Source of the DNA: Planococcus donghaensis MPA1U2
Lineage (GTDB): Bacteria > Bacillota > Bacilli > Bacillales_A > Planococcaceae
Direction of reading: 5' to 3'
Length of the DNA: 64,000 bases
NCBI RefSeq assembly: GCF_000189395.1
Contig: NZ_AEPB01000015.1
Span: 1-64,000 of the forward strand
Both the position numbers and the translations under genes were made by a program. Each line of letters opens with the position of its first letter. The stretch's first letter is position 1. The notes under the pieces were generated by a model. The model ran no database searches, was not told the DNA's origin, and saw only the letters and a program-made list of their open reading frames with translations. Positions 26,695 to 34,881 of the stretch are shown here, piece after piece.

Positions 26695-28200
26695 ATGAGC
26701 AATTCAACAAAATCCGTTATTGTTATTGGGGGCGGACTTGGCGGCTTATCAGCGGCAATTTCTCTTGCGCAACAAGGATACGAAGTTTCGTTATATGAAA
26801 AAAATGATCACATTGGCGGGAAAGTCAATCTTTTAGAGCAAGACGGATTTGGGTTTGACCTTGGTCCATCTATTTTAACAATGCCTCATATTTTCGATAA
26901 ATTGTTCCAAGGGAGCGGCAAGCGCATGGAAGATTATGTACAAATTCAACGACTTAACCGTGAGTGGCGCTCGTTTTTCCCTGATGGCACGGTACTCGAT
27001 TTGTATCACGATCTTGATTTGATGGAGCGGGAAAACCCTGCTCTTTCTCGCAAAGACATGAAAGAGTATTATGCATTATTAAAATACGCGCAGAAAATTT
27101 ACAAAACGACTGAACACAGTTATTTAAAAGAAGGTTTTGAGTCACCTGCTGAAGCAGTTGCGCAAAACGGTATTTTGGCCACTTTAACTGGCTTTGATTT
27201 GACATCTACTATGTATAGCGCGATTTCCAAACGCATCAGCAATCCGCATTTGCGTGACATGCTTTCGTATTATGTGAAGTATGTCGGGTCTTCTCCATAT
27301 AGTGCGCCTGCCGTATTGAATATGATGATTTATATGCAACATGCGCAAGGCTGTTGGTATGTAAAAGGCGGCACACATAAACTAGCAGAAGGTTTAACGA
27401 AACTAGCCGAAGAGATCGGCGTTAAACTGTACACAGGTAGGGGTGTCATTCGTGCGCTAACAAGCGAAGATGATAAAATCGTTGGTATTGAACTAGAAGA
27501 TGGTTCGTTCAAAAAGGCCGATTATTATGTGTCGAATATGGAAGTGATTCCGTTCTATAAAAAAATGGTGGCGGCAGACGAAAACTTTGTTGCGGATTTG
27601 AAGAAGAAATACGAACCCGCAAGTTCAGGACTTGTGTTGCATCTCGGCGTTAAAAAAACCTACCCATTTTTAAATCATCACAACTTTTTCTTCTCGGAAA
27701 ACTTACATGAACAAATGGAGAAAGTGTTTGAAAAACACGAGTTGCCCGATGACCCAACCATTTACTTAGTCAACGTCAATAAAACCGATCCGACACAAGC
27801 ACCAGAAGGGCACGAAAACATTAAGATTTTGCCACACATTCCGTATATCCAAGACAATCCGTTTACACCTGAAGATTATGCGAAGTTTGAAGAAATTGTT
27901 CTTGATAAACTAGAACGCATGGGCATGCATGGCCTTCGAGACAATATTGTCACACGTGACGTTTGGACGCCACATGACATCGAACGCGTTTACGGTTCAG
28001 ACCGTGGGGCAATTTATGGCACAGTTTCCGATAAAAAGAAAAACGGTGGCTTTAAGCATAAAAAGCAAAGCGAATTATACGACAACCTGTACTTTGTCGG
28101 CGGCACAGTGAATCCAGGTGGTGGTATGCCAATGGTGACATTGAGTGGACAGCAAGTGAGCGATAAAATTGTGAAACGTGATCAGGAACAGAGGAAATAA
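26695..28200 (+). CDS. crtP: diapocarotenoid oxygenase CrtP/CrtNb (phytoene desaturase family)
   Basis: 501 residues. N-terminal FAD-binding motif VIVIGGGLGGLSAAISLAQQ with the following YEKNDHIGGKV; conserved FDLGPSILTMP, WRSFFPDGT, YVKYVGSSPY, SNMEVIP, and C-terminal FVGGTVNPGGGMPMVTLSGQ. Throughout it tracks staphylococcal CrtP (4,4'-diaponeurosporene oxygenase) more than CrtN; phrases such as DDPTIYLVNVNKTD and KILPHIPYIQDNPFT are shared. It would oxidise a terminal methyl of a C30 carotenoid to aldehyde or acid. No other carotenoid gene is adjacent, so the rest of the pathway must lie elsewhere. Distinguishing CrtP from CrtNb-type diapolycopene oxygenase is not possible by eye. Confidence 0.9.
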   Translation: MSNSTKSVIVIGGGLGGLSAAISLAQQGYEVSLYEKNDHIGGKVNLLEQDGFGFDLGPSILTMPHIFDKLFQGSGKRMEDYVQIQRLNREWRSFFPDGTVLDLYHDLDLMERENPALSRKDMKEYYALLKYAQKIYKTTEHSYLKEGFESPAEAVAQNGILATLTGFDLTSTMYSAISKRISNPHLRDMLSYYVKYVGSSPYSAPAVLNMMIYMQHAQGCWYVKGGTHKLAEGLTKLAEEIGVKLYTGRGVIRALTSEDDKIVGIELEDGSFKKADYYVSNMEVIPFYKKMVAADENFVADLKKKYEPASSGLVLHLGVKKTYPFLNHHNFFFSENLHEQMEKVFEKHELPDDPTIYLVNVNKTDPTQAPEGHENIKILPHIPYIQDNPFTPEDYAKFEEIVLDKLERMGMHGLRDNIVTRDVWTPHDIERVYGSDRGAIYGTVSDKKKNGGFKHKKQSELYDNLYFVGGTVNPGGGMPMVTLSGQQVSDKIVKRDQEQRK

Positions 28201-28201
28201 A

Positions 28202-28244
28202 TAAAAAAGATTGCTAACAGAGCGAACGTTAGCAATCTTTTTTT
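28202..28244 (+). terminator. terminator after crtP
   Basis: AAAAAAGATTGCTAAC pairs with GTTAGCAATCTTTTTT, continuing into T7. Confidence 0.92.
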
Positions 28245-28272
28245 ATGCAAATTTCATGAAAAGAAGCCCTCG

Positions 28273-28707
28273 CTAGTCAGCGACGACTTCTTTTTCATTT
28301 AATATGAGACGATAATTAACTTCAGCTTTGAGCGAATGAGCAACAGGACAATACTTTTCTTCACTGACTTTGATGGCATGCAGCACTTTTTCTTTAGCAA
28401 TTTCACCTGCAACGAAAAATGTAACTAAAAGTGACAAAAATTCTTTTGGTGGATCTTGTCGTTTGATGCCTTCGGTGACGATTTCTAAGGAACGAATATT
28501 TTTCATTTGAGATCGTAAAATCATGACGACATCCATTCCGATACAACCTGCAAGTGATCCGAGCAAAGCCTGCATTGGCAATAAACCTTGATCATTTCCA
28601 ACACCTTGGTGAGCATCCATTGTCAGCGAATGACCTCCTTGTCCAACAGCTGAGAAAACAAAGTCGCCTTGCCACTTGGTGGTAATCGTTAATTGATCTG
28701 TCTCCAT
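28273..28707 (-). CDS. OsmC-family peroxiredoxin-like protein
   Basis: 144 residues from ATG 28707, which has GGAGGG 7 bases before it (an upstream in-frame ATG at 28722 overlaps that site). Two catalytic-type cysteines: C55 in SLAGCIGMDV and C120 in EEKYCPVAHSL, at the spacing normal for OsmC/YhfA proteins. These reduce organic hydroperoxides through thiols in the cytoplasm. Not in an obvious operon with OhrR. Confidence 0.9.
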   Translation of the reverse strand: METDQLTITTKWQGDFVFSAVGQGGHSLTMDAHQGVGNDQGLLPMQALLGSLAGCIGMDVVMILRSQMKNIRSLEIVTEGIKRQDPPKEFLSLLVTFFVAGEIAKEKVLHAIKVSEEKYCPVAHSLKAEVNYRLILNEKEVVAD

Positions 28708-28766
28708 CTCATCGCCCTCCATGTTTTTTGTCAGTTTACCACAAGTTGTTTAAATCTTTTTTAGCA

Positions 28767-29183
28767 TTAATCTAAAATGATATCTTTTCCTTGTTCGCGC
28801 AAAGCCTTTAAAGAGGAAAGCATGTGGTTAATTTCTTCCTCAGTGTGTCTTTGCCAAGAGCCCAACTCAGCAACAATTTTTAATGGAGAAGTCGATCTGT
28901 AGGACCGTGTTGGGTTACCGGGAAATCGTTTATTGGTTAAGTTTGGATCGTCTTCGAATTCACCTAAAGGTTCAACAATGTAAATACGTTCTTTAGAGTG
29001 TGCTACCGCCAGTTCTGCTCCCCATTTGGCCGCATCTAAGGAAGCGGTAAAATATATATGATTGGATTTTTTGTCTTGAAAATTTGATTGATTTTGGGGT
29101 TCTAATAAATCTCCAATGTGCAGTGCTGCTTTAGTTCCATGAAAAAAAGGACCTTTGTCTAAAAAATTTTGTTCTTCTTTCAT
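28767..29183 (-). CDS. arr: rifampin ADP-ribosyltransferase
   Basis: 138 residues, the full length of the Arr family. GPFFHGTKA, IYFTASLDAAKWGAELA, IYIVEPLGEFEDDPNLT and KRFPGNPTRSYR are the family signatures. H15, Y44 and D79 correspond by spacing to the catalytic His, Tyr and Asp of mycobacterial Arr. It would transfer ADP-ribose from NAD to rifamycins, inactivating them. Start ATG 29183 follows GGAGGTAACTGGTA. It sits among housekeeping genes with no mobile element nearby, so it appears intrinsic to this chromosome. Confidence 0.92.
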   Translation of the reverse strand: MKEEQNFLDKGPFFHGTKAALHIGDLLEPQNQSNFQDKKSNHIYFTASLDAAKWGAELAVAHSKERIYIVEPLGEFEDDPNLTNKRFPGNPTRSYRSTSPLKIVAELGSWQRHTEEEINHMLSSLKALREQGKDIILD

Positions 29184-29268
29184 TACCAGTTACCTCCAAA
29201 ATGGTATTTTTTAATCAACTTATGTAGTAGTATAATGAATAAAAGAAGATTCAGAAAGGGGCAAATCG

Positions 29269-29412
29269 ATGAGTTTCATAGAGGATTTAATGGGTGCGAT
29301 TTTCGATTTATTAAAACTTTTTGGTTACTTTGTAGCTGGGGTAATCGTTGTGTCAATCGTCATGTACGGCCTTGCTGGATTATTCGATTTAATCAGCTAT
29401 CTGTACTTCTAA
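29269..29412 (+). CDS. 47-residue membrane peptide
   Basis: ATG 29269 follows GAAAGGGGCAAATC. The product is MSFIEDLMGAIFDLLKLFGY followed by a hydrophobic stretch and ends ISYLYF. One membrane helix covers about 18-38; the N-terminal part is amphipathic. It has its own ribosome site and a terminator right after, which support expression. No family recognised; it could be a small regulator of a membrane protein or a toxin-like peptide, but no antitoxin signal is apparent. Confidence 0.6.
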   Translation: MSFIEDLMGAIFDLLKLFGYFVAGVIVVSIVMYGLAGLFDLISYLYF

Positions 29413-29426
29413 CATATGATATTAAC

Positions 29427-29474
29427 AAAGACCATTTGATGAAATCAATCGATTTCGAAGATGGTCTTTTTCGT
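29427..29474 (+). terminator. terminator after the 47-residue peptide
   Basis: AAAGACCAT...GAAATC pairs with GATTTC...ATGGTCTTT, followed by TTTT. Confidence 0.82.
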
Positions 29475-29578
29475 TTTATTCAACACGTAGAGCAACGCAA
29501 TTCTGATTATTATGTATAATTGGATTAATTGGTCGGACTAATATTACTAATGAAACGCAAAAAAGGGAGCGAATCAAT

Positions 29579-30964
29579 ATGGCAATAGCAAATCAAGAGA
29601 CGATTTTGGATAGTTTAAAAGAGCATTTAACCGCTGAGCAAATCAGTGTTAACGAAACAATTAAAGAACTGCATGGCAAAGATGAGTCTTACCATCAAAT
29701 GAAGTTGCCAGATATCGTGGTTTTTCCTCAAACAACAGAACAAGTTTCAGCAATTATGAAAATATCCGCACAATACAAAATCCCGGTTATTCCGTTTGGT
29801 CTAGGTTCAAGTTTAGAAGGCCATGTCATTCCGCAAAGCGGTGGAATAACAATTGATTTTTCCTTAATGAACAACGTATTAGACGTTTATGAAGAAGATT
29901 TTTTAGTGAGAGTCCAGCCTGGAGTAACGCGCACGCAACTCAATAAAGAGTTAAAGAAATATGGGTTGTTTTTCACCGTAGATCCTGGAGCTGATGCCAC
30001 ACTCGGTGGAATGGTCGCAACAAATGCGAGCGGAACGACGACAGTGAGATATGGCGTTATGCGCGACCAAGTACGTGATTTAGAAGTGGTGTTGGCAGAT
30101 GGTACCGTCATTCACACCGGAAGCAAGGCAGCAAAATCTTCATCGGGTCTTCATTTAAATGGCTTGTTTGTCGGTTCTGAAGGTACGCTCGGATGTTTTA
30201 CTGAAATGACGCTACGTGTTTACGGAATTCCTGAGTTTATCACCGCAGCACGTGCATCGTTTGAGACCGTGAAAGATGCGGTAGAAGCGGTTGTTTCTAT
30301 TTTGCAAGCGGGCATTCCAATTGCACGAGTCGAACTATTAGATGAAGAGTCCATGAGACAAGTTAATAAATACAACGATACAGCTTATCTCGAAAAACCA
30401 ACTCTGTTTTTAGAGTTTCACGGCAACGAGGCCGGGTTGCAACAAGATGTTGAGTTTATGCAAGAAATCGTTCAAGGGCATGGCTGCACAGAAGTAGCTT
30501 TTGAAACAGATACAGCCGCACGGAATCGTTTGTGGGAAGCACGCCATACATTAGCCTATGCGTATATCCATGCGCATCCCGGCAAAAAAATGATGGTAAC
30601 GGATGTTTGCTTGCCAATTTCAGAACTGGCTGGAGCAGTAGAACATGCCCGTGAAAACCTATTAGAACTGGGCTTACCTGGCGGAGTTCTTGGACATGTT
30701 GGCGATGGCAATTACCACGCGCTTATTATGATTGATATGAACAATCAAGAAGAAGTAGAAAAATCACAGGAGTTCAACGAACGTATTGTGTTGTACGCAC
30801 TTGAAAGAGGCGGTACGTGTACAGGGGAGCATGGTGTGGGCATTGGTAAGCAAAAATATCAGCGTCAAGAACATGGCGGTGCTTTTGATGTCATGGAAAA
30901 AATTAAAGTCGCTCTAGATCCTGCCAATCTATTAAATCCGGGGAAGAATATAAAAGGAGAGTAA
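29579..30964 (+). CDS. GlcD-like FAD-linked 2-hydroxyacid dehydrogenase without GlcF partner
   Basis: 461 residues. FAD-binding PCMH domain (about 37-215: PVIPFGLGSSLEGHV, VRVQPGVTR, ATLGGMVATNASGTTTVRYG) and FAD-oxidase C-terminal domain (about 220-458) with the active-site region GHVGDGNYHALI and GEHGVGIGKQKY. Start ATG 29579 follows AAAAGGGAG. Members oxidise D-lactate, glycolate or longer 2-hydroxyacids. Unlike the GlcD at 47843 it has no iron-sulfur subunit next to it and ends in its own terminator; it may act alone like eukaryotic D-lactate dehydrogenase or use a distant partner. Confidence 0.88.
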   Translation: MAIANQETILDSLKEHLTAEQISVNETIKELHGKDESYHQMKLPDIVVFPQTTEQVSAIMKISAQYKIPVIPFGLGSSLEGHVIPQSGGITIDFSLMNNVLDVYEEDFLVRVQPGVTRTQLNKELKKYGLFFTVDPGADATLGGMVATNASGTTTVRYGVMRDQVRDLEVVLADGTVIHTGSKAAKSSSGLHLNGLFVGSEGTLGCFTEMTLRVYGIPEFITAARASFETVKDAVEAVVSILQAGIPIARVELLDEESMRQVNKYNDTAYLEKPTLFLEFHGNEAGLQQDVEFMQEIVQGHGCTEVAFETDTAARNRLWEARHTLAYAYIHAHPGKKMMVTDVCLPISELAGAVEHARENLLELGLPGGVLGHVGDGNYHALIMIDMNNQEEVEKSQEFNERIVLYALERGGTCTGEHGVGIGKQKYQRQEHGGAFDVMEKIKVALDPANLLNPGKNIKGE

Positions 30965-30970
30965 ATAGTG

Positions 30971-31002
30971 AGTAGCCGTCCATATGTTGGGCGGCTTTTT
31001 CT
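30971..31002 (+). terminator. terminator after the solitary GlcD-like gene
   Basis: AGCCG/CGGCT stem with CC/GG extension, followed by TTTTT. Confidence 0.75.
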
Positions 31003-31009
31003 ATGGGTT

Positions 31010-31044
31010 AAAAAAGGTAGCTAGGAATTTCCTAGCTACCTTTA
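31010..31044 (-). terminator. terminator of the SDR gene
   Basis: AAAGGTAGCTAGGAA and TTCCTAGCTACCTTT form a 15-pair stem; on the minus strand it runs into TTTTTT, right after the stop at 31054. Confidence 0.88.
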
Positions 31045-31053
31045 GTAATTATT

Positions 31054-31800
31054 TTATTTTGTATTTGTAAATCCGCCATCGATGCGAACTGTTTCACCAT
31101 TAATGTAATCTGCTTTTATCAGCAAGAACGTCACAAGTTCTGCGACATCTTCTGGTTGTCCCAAGCGTTTTTGTGGAATCCCAGCTTCAGCACTTTCTTT
31201 CATATCTGGATTGTCTTCGAAGAACTTTTTCACCATTGGCGTTTGAATCGGACCAGGTGCAATCGCATTGACACGAAGACCATCTTTAGCATACTCTGCC
31301 ACAAGACTTTTCGTCATACCAACAATACCGTGTTTCGTAGCACCATACGTCACAACAGAAGCTTGTCCAATGACGCCTGCGCTTGAAGCTGTATTTACAA
31401 TAGAACCTCCGCCATTTTTCAACATTGCTTCTCCGACATATCGTAAACCGTATAATGCGCCAAGCAAGTTAATGCCGACAATTTGATCGATTTCTTGAAT
31501 ATCTGTTTCAAGGAATTTTTTGCCGCTGCCGGAAATTCCGGCGTTGTTGAAGAAGTAATCGATTGAGCCAAAATGCTCTAGTGTTTTGTCTACATAGTTT
31601 TTAACGTCTTCTACTTTTGAGACGTCTGCTTTAATGAAAATTGCATCGACGCCTTTTTCTTTTAGTTTTTCGACTGTTTCATTACCGCTATCTTCACTAA
31701 TGTCGACTACAGAGACATTGACACCTTCAGCTGCTAAATAAAAAGCAGTAGTTTGACCAAGTCCGCTGCCGCCGCCTGTAATGATTGCTGTTTTGTTCAA
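31054..31800 (-). CDS. short-chain dehydrogenase/reductase
   Basis: 248 residues, classical SDR. TGGGSGLG (8-15) binds the nucleotide; D at the end of the second strand (VVDIS) favours NAD(H); NNAG; Ser in TASSAGV and Y-x3-K in YGATK complete the active site; C terminus GETVRIDGGFT. ATG 31800 follows GAGGAGGAAGATAAA. Substrate cannot be read from sequence; closest general type is glucose 1-dehydrogenase or 3-oxoacyl-ACP reductase-like. Confidence 0.9.
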   Translation of the reverse strand: MNKTAIITGGGSGLGQTTAFYLAAEGVNVSVVDISEDSGNETVEKLKEKGVDAIFIKADVSKVEDVKNYVDKTLEHFGSIDYFFNNAGISGSGKKFLETDIQEIDQIVGINLLGALYGLRYVGEAMLKNGGGSIVNTASSAGVIGQASVVTYGATKHGIVGMTKSLVAEYAKDGLRVNAIAPGPIQTPMVKKFFEDNPDMKESAEAGIPQKRLGQPEDVAELVTFLLIKADYINGETVRIDGGFTNTK

Positions 31801-31977
31801 TTTTATCTTCCTCCTCTAATGAAATTAACTTCTATATTCTTTCTTTCCCTAAAATAGAAAAGTTAACCGACATACCGCAAAACTGCTTGTCTCTAGTGCT
31901 ATATTGAGGAGCTGTATAAGTGTTACCAAATAGCTTACAATTTAAGAAACGATGTTAGTTACGTGAGGAGGATGGAT

Positions 31978-32757
31978 ATGAATATTGGGATCATTGGAAC
32001 GGGCAACATCGCAACGTATTTATTGGAACAAGTAAACGTTAATCACTTGGTCGATGGTCAAGTGATTGCTTTTTTCGGGCGTAACAAGGAAGTGGGACCG
32101 CGACTAAGTAAAAAATATGACGTTAGTTTTTATACCGATCTCCAAGAGTTTTTGAACACGCCACTCGATATTGTTGTAGAAGCATCAACGATCGAAGCGG
32201 CAAGTCTTTACGTGGAAGATGTGGTCGCTCGAAAAAAAGACCTCGTAGTTAGCAGCATCGGGGTATTTAAAGAAGGTACTTTTCTAGATAAAGTCAAAAA
32301 AATGGCAGCGTCTTCAGGTACGACCGTATTCCTCCCATCAGGTGCGATTGGCGGACTAGACGTTTTGCAATCGGCTAAAGCGGCTCGTGGTTTAAAACAA
32401 GTTCAGATCACGACACGGAAATCTCCAGCATCGCTCGGCATAGAATCAGACGAAGAGAAAGTGGTATTTGAAGGTACTGCATATCAAGCAGTTGAAAAAT
32501 TTCCAAAGAACACCAATGTAGCATTAGTGCTCGCCATTGCGGGAATCGGTGCTGAAAAAACGAAAGTGCGTGTGATCGTTGATCCGTCTGTTACACAAAA
32601 CTCTCACACCATTGAAGCAGAAGGGGATTTTGGGCGGATGGAGTTAAAAATTGAAAACAACCCGATGCCAAGTAACCCAAAGACCAGTCTTCTTGCAGCA
32701 TTGAGTATTTTGAGCGTGTTGCAAAATAAAGAAAGTGCGCTTCGAATTGGCAACTAA
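31978..32757 (+). CDS. nadX: aspartate dehydrogenase
   Basis: 259 residues. GAGGAGGATGGAT directly precedes ATG 31978; a longer frame from 31963 includes that site and is rejected. N-terminal GIIGTGNIATYLL dinucleotide-binding fold, then the DUF108/AspDH C-terminal domain with LPSGAIGGLD, TRKSPASL, FPKNTNVALVLAIAG and VDPSVTQNSHTIEAEG carrying the catalytic His. It should interconvert L-aspartate and oxaloacetate or iminoaspartate with NAD(P). NadA and NadC are not adjacent, so a role in NAD synthesis is not shown. A glycerate kinase gene begins 65 bases downstream on the same strand. Confidence 0.88.
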   Translation: MNIGIIGTGNIATYLLEQVNVNHLVDGQVIAFFGRNKEVGPRLSKKYDVSFYTDLQEFLNTPLDIVVEASTIEAASLYVEDVVARKKDLVVSSIGVFKEGTFLDKVKKMAASSGTTVFLPSGAIGGLDVLQSAKAARGLKQVQITTRKSPASLGIESDEEKVVFEGTAYQAVEKFPKNTNVALVLAIAGIGAEKTKVRVIVDPSVTQNSHTIEAEGDFGRMELKIENNPMPSNPKTSLLAALSILSVLQNKESALRIGN

Positions 32758-32822
32758 ATAGAAGAGAAATGACATATATTCTTGAAGTTTAACTACTCTA
32801 AGTTGGTGGGGAGGTTTGGGAA

Positions 32823-33956
32823 TTGAAAATCATAGTAGCGCCCGATTCGTTTAAAGGCAGTTTAACAGCCATAAAAGCAGCTGAAGCGATGGCTGAAGGC
32901 ATACGAGAGCTTGACCGTAGTATAGATGTCGTTCTATTGCCCGCAGCAGATGGCGGGGAAGGCACAATGAGTGCCATGGTCAGAGCGACTAGCGGCAAAC
33001 TAACCGAACATCTAGTTGAAGATCCGCTTGGGCGTACGATAACTGCTTGTTACGGTGTTTTAGGCGATGGTCAAACGTGCGTAATTGAAATCGCTGAAGC
33101 TTCAGGGCTGTCACTTTTAAAAGAAGAAGAACGAAATCCGTTAATCACATCTTCCTTTGGTACCGGACAATTGATGGGCTACGCATTAGATGCAGGGTTT
33201 CGGAAGTTTATTATAGGACTTGGAGGAAGTGCTACAAATGATGGGGGAGCGGGGATATTAGAAGCTCTTGATATGAAATTTTTGGACGGTGATGGACAGC
33301 GTATAGCAAGAGGTGGCGGCTCATTAGGAGAGCTTTTCAAAATAGACGCCTCCAACTTTGACCGACGCCTTACAGAAAGCACCTTTTTGATCGCGAGTGA
33401 TGTAGAAAATCCTTTCATCGGGAAACAAGGAGCTTCAGCCATATTTGGTCCCCAAAAAGGTGCGACTCCTGAGTTGGTCGAGCAGCTAGATAATAATTTG
33501 CGAAACTTCGCCGATAAAGTCGAGCAACTAACAGGTATGGCTCTCCATAACAAACAAGGGGCTGGTGCAGCAGGTGGGGCAGGAGGTGCATTGCAGGCCT
33601 TTTTCAAAGGGGACATGCAATTTGGTGTTGAGGTGGTATTGGAAGCAATGGGCTTTGAATCGTATATTGAAACAGCAGACTTAATCATAACTGGAGAAGG
33701 AAAAAGTGACAGTCAGACCTTATCTGGAAAAACGCCTTTTGGCATTGCACAAGTCACTAAGCGAGCAGGCAAACCGGTTATACTGGTTTCTGGAATGGTT
33801 GAGTCAGAAAGTCGGAGTTTGTTGCAGTCTTATTTTACAGAGGTCTATTCAATTGTTGGTGCTGAAGTTTCAGCTAAACAAGCGATGTCAGATGCTTATA
33901 ACCAATTAAAGATAAAAACACGTACTGCTGTTAAAACATTTATGGAGAACAATTAG
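32823..33956 (+). CDS. glycerate kinase (GarK/GlxK type)
   Basis: 377 residues, TTG start with GGTGGGGAGG 7 bases upstream. Family signatures: IIVAPDSFKGSLTA at the N terminus, PAADGGEGTMSAMV, GLGGSATNDGGAGILEAL, GPQKGAT, GAGAAGGAGGALQAF and TGEGKSDSQTLSGKTPFGIA. It phosphorylates D-glycerate to 2-phosphoglycerate, feeding glycolate or tartronate metabolism to glycolysis. In other bacteria it belongs to CdaR-type regulons; a CdaR-like regulator lies at 46601 here, but no shared operator was identified. Confidence 0.92.
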   Translation: MKIIVAPDSFKGSLTAIKAAEAMAEGIRELDRSIDVVLLPAADGGEGTMSAMVRATSGKLTEHLVEDPLGRTITACYGVLGDGQTCVIEIAEASGLSLLKEEERNPLITSSFGTGQLMGYALDAGFRKFIIGLGGSATNDGGAGILEALDMKFLDGDGQRIARGGGSLGELFKIDASNFDRRLTESTFLIASDVENPFIGKQGASAIFGPQKGATPELVEQLDNNLRNFADKVEQLTGMALHNKQGAGAAGGAGGALQAFFKGDMQFGVEVVLEAMGFESYIETADLIITGEGKSDSQTLSGKTPFGIAQVTKRAGKPVILVSGMVESESRSLLQSYFTEVYSIVGAEVSAKQAMSDAYNQLKIKTRTAVKTFMENN

Positions 33957-33962
33957 AAAAAA

Positions 33963-34008
33963 TAAAACGTCGCTTCTTAGATTTCATTCTAGGGAGCGGC
34001 GTTTTACG
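33963..34008 (+). terminator. terminator after glycerate kinase
   Basis: AAAACG.CGCT...TAGA pairs with TCTA...AGCG.CGTTTT, imperfect but long, ending in TTTT. Confidence 0.8.
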
Positions 34009-34149
34009 TTGGTTGTAATTTTCAATAACAGTAAAATTTTAGTTATTATCTATTTAGTTATATGATACTATTGAATCATTAGTTGGGTCTTATTGATTAT
34101 TTAAAAGTATTTATGATTTAACAATCAAATTAATTTAAGGGGATACTTC

Positions 34150-34515
34150 ATGACAAAATTAACGGAGAACTTAAAGGCATTGCGCTTACAAAATAAATTG
34201 TCTCATCAGCTGGTTGCCGAGCATTTGAAAATAACTAAAGCTGTGTATGGGAAATTCGAACTCGGTACTACAGAACCTTCATTAAAGTTGTTAGTGAAGT
34301 TAGCTGATTTGTACAGCATATCTTTAGATGCTTTGGTAGGTAGAGACTTCGCAGCGGATGGTCAAATAATTAATCAATTGCTCATGAAGAAAGAACTGAA
34401 GAAAGAAATGACAAAAGAAATTAATAACTTGGTGAAACAATTAGGAAATCAATTTATTCAAAGTAAAGAAGCAGACATTGTAAAAAGAGTAAAGCAGAAA
34501 TTTAATTTGAATTAA
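34150..34515 (+). CDS. XRE-family transcriptional regulator
   Basis: 121 residues. Start ATG 34150 with AAGGGG upstream. HTH_3 domain about 5-60 (LKALRLQNKLSHQLVAEHLKITKAVYGKFELGTTEPSLKLLVKLADLYSISLDALVGRD pattern), then a basic, helical C terminus (KKELKKEMTKEINNLVKQLG) likely for oligomerisation. Unusually AT-rich with its neighbours to 35435. The following 120 bases hold an open frame without a start codon, so not called. Confidence 0.88.
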   Translation: MTKLTENLKALRLQNKLSHQLVAEHLKITKAVYGKFELGTTEPSLKLLVKLADLYSISLDALVGRDFAADGQIINQLLMKKELKKEMTKEINNLVKQLGNQFIQSKEADIVKRVKQKFNLN

Positions 34516-34660
34516 TGCTGTAAATCATATTAATAGATATTATTGGGAAAAAGATAGAGATCTCAATATAGCGAAAATTGTTGAGAAGAATGCAATTGAA
34601 AATGCACGGACAGAAGCTCTTAAATATTGTTCTTGAAAAAGAAAACAAGGAGAACTAGCT

Positions 34661-34813
34661 ATGTTTACAATTTTTAAAAAGAAGTGTGCCGTATGCAAAC
34701 AGAAAGCAAATGAACCTAGAAAATATTACGATGACCAGCATAAAGCAGTTTTTGTTTGTGTTAAATGTGTTATTTATGCAGAAAGAAGAGCTTATCTAAA
34801 AAGAAAGGCTTGA
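34661..34813 (+). CDS. 50-residue zinc-ribbon peptide
   Basis: ATG 34661 follows AAGGAGAACTAGCT. Two CxxC pairs (CAVC at about 9-12 and CVKC at about 34-37) on either side of a charged loop indicate a zinc ribbon; the C terminus is basic (AYLKRKA). No known family. It lies between the XRE regulator and the Mrr-like gene and may belong to the same small accessory unit. Confidence 0.6.
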   Translation: MFTIFKKKCAVCKQKANEPRKYYDDQHKAVFVCVKCVIYAERRAYLKRKA

Positions 34814-34881
34814 AAAAGCTTATATTTAGTAGTTAGACCAACAAAATAAGATCGAAGTTCACTTTGCAAAGGACGGTTACC

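Noticed and set aside
34520-34636. Open frame after the XRE gene coding for about 38 residues
   Set aside because: It has no start codon and no ribosome site; it may be a gene remnant but cannot be supported.
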